Source: Serratia grimesii NBRC 13537 (lineage in GTDB: Bacteria; Pseudomonadota; Gammaproteobacteria; Enterobacterales; Enterobacteriaceae). Taken from it: a stretch of DNA of 64,000 bases. Location of the stretch: contig NZ_BCTT01000017.1 in NCBI RefSeq assembly GCF_001590905.1, positions 62,001 through 126,000 on the forward strand, in the 5' to 3' direction. The translations under genes were made by a program, and so were the position numbers. Below the pieces are notes generated by a model. It did not search any database, was not told where the DNA came from, and saw nothing but the letters and a program-made list of their open reading frames with translations. Positions 53,451 to 61,564 of this stretch are shown in pieces (the stretch's first letter is position 1; every line of letters starts with the position of its first letter).

Positions 53451-54137
53451 TCAGATGAAAAAATGTCTTGCCAATAATGCGCCGGTAAAGCTTTTTTTCA
53501 GATAAAAGCCGCGCGGCAAGGTGAGGATAGGCTGACCGTGCTCGCCGATGGCTTCGGTTAGCGCTTTACTGTTGGCTGCCTTGGGCCGCAGTTGCAGTAC
53601 TTCCCCGTGCCGGGCCGTGATCCGTTCAACGTGGCCGAGCACGATCAAATCCATCAGTTCTTCCCAGTCACGGCGTAGCATCTCTTCTTCAGCAGCATTC
53701 GGGCTCCATAACAAGGGTGAACCGATGCGACGTTGTGCCAGCGGGATTTGCCGTTCACCTTCAACCGGGATCCACAATACGCGCGCCAGTTTATAGCGTA
53801 CGTGGCTGCTGGCCCAGGTTACACCGCTATTGCCGGTTAAAGGGGCAACGCAGACGAAGGTGGTCTCCAGTGGTTTACCGGTGGCATCTATCGGGATCGT
53901 TTTTAACTCAATACCCAACTCGGGGAAATCCTGCTCTGGTTTGCTGCCAGCCATGGCACCAAGGTATTGCTCCAATAGCATGCCAACCCAACCTTTATCA
54001 CGCTTTAGGTCATTGGGAATAGCCAGCTGTGCACGCTCGGCCAGTTCACCCAGACTACAACCGGCTAGCTGCTGCGCCCGTTCAAACAGCTGTTGCTCAT
54101 TTTCTGGAGGAGGGGGCAGAGGAGATAAAAACGCCAT
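53451..54137 (-). CDS. mutH: DNA mismatch repair endonuclease MutH
   Basis: A 228-residue type II restriction-fold nickase that cuts the unmethylated strand at hemimethylated GATC during MutSL-dependent mismatch repair. The active-site DX(n)EXK motif is visible as [15 protein letters not shown] (Asp, Glu, Lys at about residues 70, 77, 79). The N-terminal helix region has [18 protein letters not shown] and [14 protein letters not shown]. Length is the same as in E. coli (229). It marks the left border of the DnaA-box-rich region. Confidence 0.95.
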   Translation of the reverse strand: MAFLSPLPPPPENEQQLFERAQQLAGCSLGELAERAQLAIPNDLKRDKGWVGMLLEQYLGAMAGSKPEQDFPELGIELKTIPIDATGKPLETTFVCVAPLTGNSGVTWASSHVRYKLARVLWIPVEGERQIPLAQRRIGSPLLWSPNAAEEEMLRRDWEELMDLIVLGHVERITARHGEVLQLRPKAANSKALTEAIGEHGQPILTLPRGFYLKKSFTGALLARHFFI

Positions 54138-54833
54138 AATACAAGCCTGTTAGATTTGGTTGAAAAACGTACTGCATTTGTACACAGATAACTTTTGTCG
54201 GAAACGGCTGGGGAAAAGAATAATAGTAGCATGATTTTTCATGACTTTTTTTCTGACGCATGGCGGGGGAAAAATTCCTGACGACGCTTGTGCACCAGAA
54301 GCCACCGACAATAAACAGGATCTTACACCTATTTATCCACAGATTTATGGGATAACCCAAATTTTTGCCGATCACTGGTTCGATTTACAGCCTTGACGTG
54401 GGCACTTTTTTGCGAAATTGTCCGTTTTGTGCGTAACTTACGCGAATAATCTGTGGATAAAAACGACGTTGGTGGATCTTTCGCCAGCGTCGGATCCTAA
54501 GCGGACATAGATCACATTTTTACTCTATACATGTCTGTTGATAAGGCTGTAATTGCTTATTTTAAAACGATTAATGTGATTTTTATTTTTTCTTGGTTTT
54601 TGAGCTCCCCAGAGTTTTACCGGCTTATCCCTTGAGTTCTTCACACACCTATCCACAGAAAAAGTGAATAAAACCGGGGTGAAATGGCCCCACATGTTTA
54701 TAACTTTGCCATTATCTGTGAGTTATCCCAATGTTATCCGGTTTGCAGGGCCGCAAAGCAGTGGTTTACCGCCTGTAGCTTGTGTGAAACAATCAGGGTA
54801 TCTATGCGAATTTAAGCTTATCGAGGTAGTCCG
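54138..54833. promoter_or_regulatory. DARS2-like DnaA-reactivating region between mutH and rppH
   Basis: 696 bases without a credible gene. They contain a perfect DnaA box TTATCCACA at 54333-54341, a perfect inverted box TGTGGATAA at 54452-54460, and a one-mismatch box CTATCCACA at 54649-54657, plus weaker TTATCC words at 54625, 54724 and 54734. In E. coli the mutH-ygdP(rppH) gap contains DARS2, a DnaA-box cluster with IHF and Fis sites that turns ADP-DnaA back to ATP-DnaA and so times initiation. Same position and box content make DARS2 the best call. IHF and Fis sites were not identified with confidence. The rppH promoter must also lie here. Confidence 0.8.
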
Positions 54834-55361
54834 GTGATCGATGATGATGGCTACCGCCCGAATGTTGGTATCGTAATCTGTAATCGTCAGGGGCAAGTCC
54901 TGTGGGCTCGCCGTTACGGTCAACACTCCTGGCAGTTTCCCCAAGGTGGGATTAACCCTGGTGAAACCGCAGAACAGGCAATGTACCGTGAGCTGTTCGA
55001 AGAAGTGGGGCTGAGTAAAAAGGATGTGCGTATCCTGGCCTCAACCCGCAACTGGTTGCGCTATAAATTGCCAAAACGTTTGGTGCGTTGGGACACAAAG
55101 CCGGTTTGTATCGGCCAAAAGCAGAAATGGTTTCTGTTGCAGTTAATGTGCAATGACGCTGATATCAATATGCAACGCAGCAGCACGCCGGAGTTTGACG
55201 GCTGGCGCTGGGTGAGTTTTTGGTATCCGGTGCGCCAGGTGGTGTCGTTCAAACGTGACGTATACCGCCGGGTGATGAAAGAATTCGCCGTGACCGTGAT
55301 GCCAATGCAGGAGCAGGCAGCACAGCGGCAGACCCCCGCTTATCGCCGGAAGAGAGGTTAA
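54834..55361 (+). CDS. rppH: RNA pyrophosphohydrolase
   Basis: A 175-residue Nudix hydrolase that removes pyrophosphate from 5'-triphosphate mRNA, starting RNase E-dependent decay. The Nudix box [20 protein letters not shown] (then VG) is at residues 38-60. The protein is nearly the same as E. coli RppH ([20 protein letters not shown] start, RKRG end). The start codon is GTG at 54834, as in E. coli, with GAGG about seven bases upstream. It lies 12 bases before ptsP, so the two are co-transcribed. Confidence 0.96.
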   Translation: MIDDDGYRPNVGIVICNRQGQVLWARRYGQHSWQFPQGGINPGETAEQAMYRELFEEVGLSKKDVRILASTRNWLRYKLPKRLVRWDTKPVCIGQKQKWFLLQLMCNDADINMQRSSTPEFDGWRWVSFWYPVRQVVSFKRDVYRRVMKEFAVTVMPMQEQAAQRQTPAYRRKRG

Positions 55362-55373
55362 GTTAAGCCGACT

Positions 55374-57620
55374 ATGCTCACGCGCTTGCGAGAAATTGTT
55401 GAGAAGGTGGCCGCGGCGGCCAGTCTGACAGATGCGCTGGATCTTTTGGTTAATGAAACCTGTCTGGCAATGGATACGGAAGTCTGTTCCATCTATCTGG
55501 CGGACAACGACCGCCGTTGCTATTACCTGATGGCGACACGCGGGTTAAAAAAACCGCGTGGGCGTGCCATCGCGTTGGCATTTGATGAAGGTATAGTCGG
55601 GTTGGTCGGGCGTCGTGCGGAGCCGATTAACCTGGCAGACGCGCAAAGTCACCCCAGCTTCAAATACATTCCTCAGGTGAAGGAGGATCGTTTCCGATCC
55701 TTCCTTGGCGTGCCTATCATTCATCGCCGTCAGTTGCTGGGTGTGCTGGTAGTGCAGCAGCGTGAGCTACGTCAGTTTGACGAAGGCGAAGAATCCTTCA
55801 TGGTGACGCTTGCCACGCAGATGGCCGGGATCCTCTCGCAGTCACAGCTTAACGCTATTTTTGGTCAATATCGTCAGACGCGTATTCGTGCACTGGCGGC
55901 ATCGCCGGGCGTGGCGGTAGCGGAAGGTTGGCAAGACAGCAGCCAGCCATCGCTCGATCAAGTTTATAAGGCCTCGACACTCGATACCGCGAGCGAACGG
56001 GAACGCCTGACTCAGGCACTTGAAGAAGCTGGGGCGGAATTCCGTCGCTTCAGCAAGCGCTTTGCCGCCAGCTCGCAAAAAGAGAGCGCGGCGATCTTCG
56101 ATCTTTACTCTCACCTGTTGAACGACGCCCGTCTTAAGCGCGAACTGTTTGCCGAAATTGATGCCGGCTCTGTGGCTGAATGGGCGGTTAAACAGGTGAT
56201 TGAAGTCTTTGCTGCGCAGTTCGCCAGTTTACAAGACACCTACATGCGCGAGCGTGCGAGCGATCTGCGTGCACTTGGCCAACGCCTATTGTTCCACCTC
56301 GACGACACCACCCAAGGCGCCACTCAGTGGCCAGCGCGTTTTGTGCTGGTGGCAGATGAACTGACCGCCACCCTGTTGGCCGAAATGCCGCAGGACAGAC
56401 TGGTCGGTGTCGTCGTGCGTGACGGTGCTGCCAACTCCCATGCGGCGATATTGGTTCGCGCGATGGGCGTGCCGACGGTGATGGGGGCCGATATTCAGCC
56501 TGCGCTGCTCAGCCAGCGGCTGCTGATTGTCGATGGTTATCGCGGTGAACTGCTGGTTGATCCTGAACCGGTACTTGTTCAGGAATACCAGCGGCTGATC
56601 AGCGAAGAGCAGGAATTAAGCAAGCTGGCTGAAGACGACGTTGAGCAGCCGGCCCAACTCAAAAGTGGTGAACGAGTTCAGGTAATGCTTAACGCGGGTC
56701 TTAGCCCGGAACACGAACAATTGCTGGGTGGGCGGGTCGACGGCGTTGGCCTGTATCGCACTGAAATACCGTTCATGCTGCAAAGCGGTTTTCCTTCAGA
56801 GGAAGAACAAGTCGCGCAGTATCAAGGCATGCTCCAGCTGTATCCGAACAAGCCAGTGACGCTGCGTACGCTGGATATCGGCGCCGATAAGCAACTGCCG
56901 TATATGCCGATCAGCGAAGAAAACCCATGTTTGGGCTGGCGCGGTATCCGTATCACACTGGATCAGCCGGAAATATTCTTGATTCAGGTGCGGGCCATGC
57001 TGCGTGCCAATGCAGGCACGGGCAATCTGGGTATTCTTCTGCCGATGATCACCAGCCTGGAAGAGATCGACGAGGCTCGGCGTTTGATCGACCGCGCAGG
57101 ACGGGAGGTTGAAGAGGTACTCGGGTATGAAATCCCGAAACCGAAACTTGGCATTATGCTGGAAGTGCCGTCGATGATCTTCATGATCCCGCATCTGGCC
57201 AGGCGTGTTGAATTTATTTCGGTGGGCACCAACGATCTGACCCAATACCTGTTGGCGGTAGATCGCAACAATACCCGGGTGGCATCGCTGTATGACAGCC
57301 TGCATCCTTCCATGTTGCAGGTGCTTAAATTGATCGCCGTTCAAGCCAAGGCCGTCGGGCTGCAGGTCAGCTTGTGTGGTGAATTGGCCGGTGACCCTAT
57401 GGGCGCATTGCTGCTGGTGGGCATGGGTTATCGTAATCTGAGCATGAACGGCCGCAGTGTGGCACGCATCAAATATCTGCTGCGACATATTGAGTTATCT
57501 GACGCCGAAGTGCTGACGCAACGGGTACTGAACGCGCAAATGACCACCGAAGTGCGCCATCAGGTCGCGGCGTTTATGGAACGGCGTGGCATGGGCGGTT
57601 TGATCCGCGGCGGTAAGTAA
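55374..57620 (+). CDS. ptsP: PEP-protein phosphotransferase PtsP (EI-Ntr)
   Basis: A 748-residue first enzyme of the nitrogen PTS, passing phosphate from PEP to NPr and then EIIA-Ntr, which sets K+ transport and other processes. The N-terminal GAF domain (residues 1-165), which binds glutamine in E. coli, includes EVCSIYLADNDRRCYYLMAT. The EI part follows: phospho-histidine in DGAANSHAAILVRA (about residue 356), then the PEP-binding barrel with GLYRTEIPFM, VGTNDLTQYLLAVDRNN and catalytic Cys in SLCGELAGD. Length matches E. coli (748). It forms an operon with rppH. Confidence 0.96.
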   Translation: MLTRLREIVEKVAAAASLTDALDLLVNETCLAMDTEVCSIYLADNDRRCYYLMATRGLKKPRGRAIALAFDEGIVGLVGRRAEPINLADAQSHPSFKYIPQVKEDRFRSFLGVPIIHRRQLLGVLVVQQRELRQFDEGEESFMVTLATQMAGILSQSQLNAIFGQYRQTRIRALAASPGVAVAEGWQDSSQPSLDQVYKASTLDTASERERLTQALEEAGAEFRRFSKRFAASSQKESAAIFDLYSHLLNDARLKRELFAEIDAGSVAEWAVKQVIEVFAAQFASLQDTYMRERASDLRALGQRLLFHLDDTTQGATQWPARFVLVADELTATLLAEMPQDRLVGVVVRDGAANSHAAILVRAMGVPTVMGADIQPALLSQRLLIVDGYRGELLVDPEPVLVQEYQRLISEEQELSKLAEDDVEQPAQLKSGERVQVMLNAGLSPEHEQLLGGRVDGVGLYRTEIPFMLQSGFPSEEEQVAQYQGMLQLYPNKPVTLRTLDIGADKQLPYMPISEENPCLGWRGIRITLDQPEIFLIQVRAMLRANAGTGNLGILLPMITSLEEIDEARRLIDRAGREVEEVLGYEIPKPKLGIMLEVPSMIFMIPHLARRVEFISVGTNDLTQYLLAVDRNNTRVASLYDSLHPSMLQVLKLIAVQAKAVGLQVSLCGELAGDPMGALLLVGMGYRNLSMNGRSVARIKYLLRHIELSDAEVLTQRVLNAQMTTEVRHQVAAFMERRGMGGLIRGGK

Positions 57621-57813
57621 GGTCACGGACTGACTGATTTTTTTACAGAACTTTTCCCAGCAGGCCAGCCCGGAGGGGGTTAAGCTTATGCTATTATCCG
57701 CCTCCTCAACTGCGTTGAAAGCAGCGGAAAAATAGTGTTTCTGCTGTGTTTTACCGCGTTTGGCACCTGCCGCCCCCGGATGGGGAAGAATAATAGACAT
57801 GTTGTGGTGATAG

Positions 57814-58686
57814 ATGACCAATAGCTATCTGGCGTTTCCTAAATTTGATCCGGTGATTTTCTCTATCGGCCCGGTCTCTCTGCATTGGTACGGTCTGATG
57901 TACCTGGTTGGCTTTGTATTTGCCATGTGGTTGGCGGTACGCCGTGCTAACAAGCCGGGCAGCGGTTGGACCAAGGATGAAGTAGAGAACCTGCTGTATG
58001 CCGGTTTCCTCGGTGTGTTCGTCGGTGGCCGTGTTGGCTATGTGCTGTTTTACAACCTGCCGCTGTTCCTGGATAACCCGCTCTATTTGTTTAAGGTCTG
58101 GGATGGCGGCATGTCGTTCCACGGCGGTTTGATGGGGGTGATCCTGGTGATGTTCTGGTTCGCTCGTCGCACCAAACGCACCTTCTTCCAGGTTTCTGAT
58201 TTTATTGCCCCGCTGATCCCATTCGGTTTGGGTGCTGGCCGTTTAGGCAACTTTATCAACGGCGAGCTCTGGGGGCGTGTCACCACGGACACTCCATGGG
58301 CCATGCTGTTCCCTGGTTCGCGCAGCGAGGACGTGGCGATTGCCGCCGCCGACCCGCAGCTGTTGCCAATCCTGAATCAATACGGTGTGCTGCCGCGTCA
58401 CCCATCCCAGCTGTATGAATTGCTGTTGGAAGGTGTGGTGCTGTTTATCATTCTGAACCTGTTTATCCGCAAACCACGGCCGATGGGGGCTGTTTCCGGC
58501 CTGTTCCTGATTGGTTATGGCGCATTCCGCATTATCGTCGAAGCTTTCCGCCAGCCGGATGCTCAGCTCGGCCTGTTCGACGGCGTCGTCAGCATGGGGC
58601 AGATCCTGTCCGTTCCAATGGTGGTAGCCGGTATTATTATGATGATTTGGGCGTACCGTCGTCGCCCGCAGCAACAACTGTCGTGA
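57814..58686 (+). CDS. lgt: Prolipoprotein diacylglyceryl transferase
   Basis: A 290-residue inner-membrane enzyme with seven helices that attaches diacylglycerol from phosphatidylglycerol to the lipobox cysteine of prolipoproteins. The essential motifs are present: [31 protein letters not shown] (essential His) and the Lgt signature [18 protein letters not shown]. Length is the same as in E. coli. It is followed seven bases later by thyA, the classical lgt-thyA operon. The 193-base gap after ptsP holds its promoter; GTTGTGGTGATAG precedes the ATG. Confidence 0.96.
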   Translation: MTNSYLAFPKFDPVIFSIGPVSLHWYGLMYLVGFVFAMWLAVRRANKPGSGWTKDEVENLLYAGFLGVFVGGRVGYVLFYNLPLFLDNPLYLFKVWDGGMSFHGGLMGVILVMFWFARRTKRTFFQVSDFIAPLIPFGLGAGRLGNFINGELWGRVTTDTPWAMLFPGSRSEDVAIAAADPQLLPILNQYGVLPRHPSQLYELLLEGVVLFIILNLFIRKPRPMGAVSGLFLIGYGAFRIIVEAFRQPDAQLGLFDGVVSMGQILSVPMVVAGIIMMIWAYRRRPQQQLS

Positions 58687-58693
58687 GGAACAA

Positions 58694-59488
58694 ATGAAAC
58701 AGTATCTGGATTTGATGAACAAAGTGCTCGCCGAGGGCACCCCTAAAGCCGACCGTACCGGCACTGGCACGTTGTCGATTTTCGGCCACCAGATGCGTTT
58801 CAATTTGCAGGAAGGGTTCCCGCTGGTCACCACCAAAAAATGCCACCTGCGTTCAATTATTCATGAACTGCTGTGGTTCTTGAACGGTGACACCAACGTG
58901 GCTTACTTGCGGGAAAACAACGTCAGCATCTGGGACGAATGGGCTGACGAAAACGGCGATCTTGGCCCGGTGTACGGCAAACAATGGCGCGCCTGGGGGG
59001 CTGCGGACGGTCGTCAGATCGACCAGTTGACCACCGTGCTGAACCAACTGAAACAGGATCCGGACTCGCGTCGTATCATCGTTTCTGCCTGGAACGTAGG
59101 TGAGCTGGATCAGATGGCGTTGGCACCATGCCACGCGTTCTTCCAGTTCTATGTGGCAGACGGCAAATTGTCCTGCCAGCTGTACCAGCGTTCCTGCGAT
59201 GTGTTCCTCGGCTTGCCGTTCAACATTGCCAGCTATGCGTTGCTGGTGCATATGATGGCGCAGCAATGCGATCTGGAAGTGGGTGATTTCGTTTGGACGG
59301 GCGGCGACACACATCTGTACAGCAATCATATGGAACAAACCCAGCTACAATTGACCCGCGAACCGCGCGCGTTGCCTAAGCTGGTGATCAAACGCAAACC
59401 GGCATCGCTGTTCGATTACCGTTTCGAGGATTTTGAAATCGAAGGTTACGATCCGCACCCAGCCATCAAGGCACCGGTTGCCATTTGA
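58694..59488 (+). CDS. thyA: Thymidylate synthase
   Basis: A 264-residue enzyme that methylates dUMP to dTMP using methylenetetrahydrofolate. The catalytic cysteine is in [20 protein letters not shown] (residue 146). The phosphate-binding [10 protein letters not shown], dUMP-binding [19 protein letters not shown] and folate-binding GDTHLYSNH are intact. Length is identical to E. coli ThyA (264). It is co-transcribed with lgt, and TGAGGAACAA gives its ribosome binding site. A terminator hairpin lies 24 bases downstream. Confidence 0.97.
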   Translation: MKQYLDLMNKVLAEGTPKADRTGTGTLSIFGHQMRFNLQEGFPLVTTKKCHLRSIIHELLWFLNGDTNVAYLRENNVSIWDEWADENGDLGPVYGKQWRAWGAADGRQIDQLTTVLNQLKQDPDSRRIIVSAWNVGELDQMALAPCHAFFQFYVADGKLSCQLYQRSCDVFLGLPFNIASYALLVHMMAQQCDLEVGDFVWTGGDTHLYSNHMEQTQLQLTREPRALPKLVIKRKPASLFDYRFEDFEIEGYDPHPAIKAPVAI

Positions 59489-59511
59489 TTTTCTCGGCAT
59501 AATTTATCCCC

Positions 59512-59541
59512 AAGGGCGCACTGGTTGCGCCCTTACTTTTT
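59512..59541 (+). terminator. Rho-independent terminator of lgt-thyA
   Basis: A perfect 9-bp stem AAGGGCGCA / TGCGCCCTT with loop CTGGT is followed by ACTTTTT. Confidence 0.88.
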
Positions 59542-59684
59542 CCTGCATACGCCTCGATTATCTCTGCGCTCTGTTTCTCATTTTTCTATGTTTTTCCTCC
59601 CGTTACATCAAAAGGTTGCGTGGCGTAATTCATGTCGGCTAAAGCACACTTTCTCCTGAGGCATGCTTGCTTACACTGGCCGCT

Positions 59685-60191
59685 ATGAATAACGAAACGA
59701 TGTTTAACTCTGCTGGCCAATGTGGCATGACGCTCATTGAACTGTTAGTGGTTATGACCTTGGCAGGTCTGTTAACCGGTTGGGGAATCAGCCATTGGCG
59801 TGATTACCAGCAGGCCTTGCGGTTGGAACATACCGCACAACAGTTGCTGGCTTTTCTCACACGCATGCAAGCGGACGCTAACTGGCGTAATCGCACGGCG
59901 TTGCTGGGTGTTAAAACCGGTGCGCGCTGGTGCATTCGCAGCGGTCTTGCCCCGTCGGATTGCAAAGCGAGCGGCGATGATGTCTTCATTCCGCATTACA
60001 CGGATGTGCAGCTGGCAGGTTATACCCAAAAAGAGGTGGGCTTCTATGGTCTGCGTAACAATGCACAAGCTGGGCATATCGTACTGAATAACGGTGCCGG
60101 TAGCCTTCGGATAGTGTTATCTGCCAAGGGGCGACTGCGGTTATGCAGTGAAGGCGTGAGCATAAGAGGGATTGCCACATGTCAGCCTTAG
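59685..60191 (+). CDS. ppdA: Prepilin peptidase-dependent protein A (type IV pilin-like)
   Basis: A 168-residue pseudopilin. The class III leader ends in CG before MTLIELLVVMTLAGLL, with Gly(-1) and Glu(+5) for PilD/GspO-type cleavage. A 20-residue hydrophobic helix and a soluble GspH-like domain with two C-terminal cysteine pairs (WCIRSG/DCKASG, RLCSEG/ATCQP) follow. It is the first of four genes, ppdA-ppdB-ygdB-ppdC, in front of recC, as in E. coli; overlaps between them show one operon. Likely a minor pseudopilin for pilus priming or DNA uptake, not a structural pilin. The exact start is uncertain (59685 or 59700), with no good Shine-Dalgarno at either. Confidence 0.88.
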   Translation: MNNETMFNSAGQCGMTLIELLVVMTLAGLLTGWGISHWRDYQQALRLEHTAQQLLAFLTRMQADANWRNRTALLGVKTGARWCIRSGLAPSDCKASGDDVFIPHYTDVQLAGYTQKEVGFYGLRNNAQAGHIVLNNGAGSLRIVLSAKGRLRLCSEGVSIRGIATCQP

Positions 60192-60757
60192 AGCGCGGTT
60201 TTACCTTGCCAGAGGTAATGTTGGCACTCACATTCGGCAGCCTGATTGCGTTGGCGGCGGCTAAAACTTATCCGGTCTTGCGTCAGCACAGTGTCGATGT
60301 TGGTCGGCATTATCGGCTGGAATCGGTGCTGCGGCAGCTGGCTTTTGGCATAGAGAAAGATCTACGCCGTGCCGGTTTCTGTGCGGGTCAGTGCCGGGGA
60401 AAGCCCATGCTGATTAGTCATGCCAGCGGTGAGGCTGCGGACAGTTGCGTGATCGTTGCCTACGACATCGCTCGCAACGGTCGCTGGGAAGCCTCCGGCG
60501 CTGATGCCAGCTACTTCGGCTACCGTCTTCGACAGGGCATGCTGGAAGGTCAACGTGGTGTAAAGCACTGCAGCGGCACAGGATGGGAACGTCTACTCGA
60601 TAACGACGAGGTACGCATTGAAACCTTTAACCTCAAGGTCAACACGGGCGACAGAGGTAAAACCTGGGTTGCGCTAGCATTGACTGGTCGCTCGAAAGCC
60701 AATAGCGGTATACGGCGCAGTTTGCATTGGGCAATTAATATGGCTTCGCTAACATGA
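60179..60757 (+). CDS. ppdB: Prepilin peptidase-dependent protein B (type IV pilin-like)
   Basis: A 192-residue PilW/GspJ-like pseudopilin. The short leader SALERG is followed by FTLPEVMLALTFGSLIALAA with the Glu at +5. The soluble part has paired cysteines (GFCAGQCRG, DSCVIV, KHCSGTG). It overlaps ppdA by 13 bases and ygdB by 4 bases, so translation is coupled. It probably forms part of the minor-pseudopilin tip complex with PpdA, YgdB and PpdC. Confidence 0.9.
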   Translation: MSALERGFTLPEVMLALTFGSLIALAAAKTYPVLRQHSVDVGRHYRLESVLRQLAFGIEKDLRRAGFCAGQCRGKPMLISHASGEAADSCVIVAYDIARNGRWEASGADASYFGYRLRQGMLEGQRGVKHCSGTGWERLLDNDEVRIETFNLKVNTGDRGKTWVALALTGRSKANSGIRRSLHWAINMASLT

Positions 60758-61200
60758 GTCCGGGCAAGCAACGAGGTGGCAGCACCCTGGCAGCAGTGAT
60801 GATGTTGTTGGTGCTAGGGTTGATGTTACTGAATGCTCAGCATCGCCAACTGGACAGTGCCTTACTGCTGTCGTCCGACGAGAAGCACTACCTACAGGCC
60901 TATAATCAGGCTGTTTCGGCACTCAGTTGGGGCGTGGCACAATCCTGGCCGCGCGATCGTCTTGTCACCACTGATTGGTGGTGTCAGAAAACTGATGCAT
61001 TGCGTGCCTGCGCAAAATTGTCTGCTCAGACGGGCATTGTGCTGGTGCGCGGTGAAACCGAGATGAATCATGGGGAGCCGCTGCGGATATATCAACGGAC
61101 GAAGCCTGACGGGACGGAAAGTTCGATCGGACTGGTTGCAGAAGCGGGGGGCTGGCTGGATTTTTGCCCTGAAAAAAAACAGGTGGATTGTGCAGAGTAA
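60754..61200 (+). CDS. ygdB: YgdB family protein (DUF2509), PilX-like
   Basis: A 148-residue protein with a class III-like leader KQRGG before STLAAVMMLLVLGLMLLNAQ, lacking the canonical Glu at +5, as in PilX/GspK-type subunits. The soluble part contains WWCQKTDALRAC and DFCPEKKQVDC cysteine pairs. It overlaps ppdB by four bases and ppdC by 11 bases. The position between ppdB and ppdC is conserved. The function is inferred from the cluster: a minor pseudopilin. Confidence 0.88.
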   Translation: MSPGKQRGGSTLAAVMMLLVLGLMLLNAQHRQLDSALLLSSDEKHYLQAYNQAVSALSWGVAQSWPRDRLVTTDWWCQKTDALRACAKLSAQTGIVLVRGETEMNHGEPLRIYQRTKPDGTESSIGLVAEAGGWLDFCPEKKQVDCAE

Positions 61201-61531
61201 GCAGCAAGGCTTCAGTCTGCCGGAGGTGATGATTGCTGCGTTGCTGTTCGCGGTGTCGCTGCTGGGATTGTTACAGTATCATCAGGTGCTGTTGCAGTCG
61301 TTCCAGCGTCAGTGGCAGTATCGACAGGCTTGGTCGTTAGCGCATCAGCAATTAGAGGTTTTCGCCGCAACTGGACGTGTGAATGCAGGGCTATCGTTAC
61401 CTACGCCGGGGTGGCTGCTTGATACAGAGCTGAGTACCCCGCAGCCCTTCTGCCAACGGCTGACGGTAAAAATACAAACGCCCCAGCGACAGTGGGCGAA
61501 ACTCAGTCGTTGGTACTGCAAACGCCAGTGA
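61190..61531 (+). CDS. ppdC: Prepilin peptidase-dependent protein C (type IV pilin-like)
   Basis: A 113-residue PilV/GspI-like pseudopilin. A GTG start at 61190, with AGGTGG in front, gives a short leader (QSKQQG) before FSLPEVMIAALLFAVSLLGLLQ with Glu at +5. Upstream in-frame codons are also open, but they lie inside ygdB in another frame and would make a leader too long. The soluble domain is short, with two cysteines (PFCQRL and WYCKRQ). It overlaps ygdB by 11 bases. recC starts 33 bases after its stop. Confidence 0.87.
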   Translation: MQSKQQGFSLPEVMIAALLFAVSLLGLLQYHQVLLQSFQRQWQYRQAWSLAHQQLEVFAATGRVNAGLSLPTPGWLLDTELSTPQPFCQRLTVKIQTPQRQWAKLSRWYCKRQ

Positions 61532-61564
61532 ACCGGCAGAAATTTTGTTTTAAGGGAGCTCCCA

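Noticed and set aside
56796-57488. 230-codon ORF opposite ptsP
   Set aside because: Antisense shadow of the conserved PEP-binding domain, with many His and Gln codons typical of reverse-frame artefacts.
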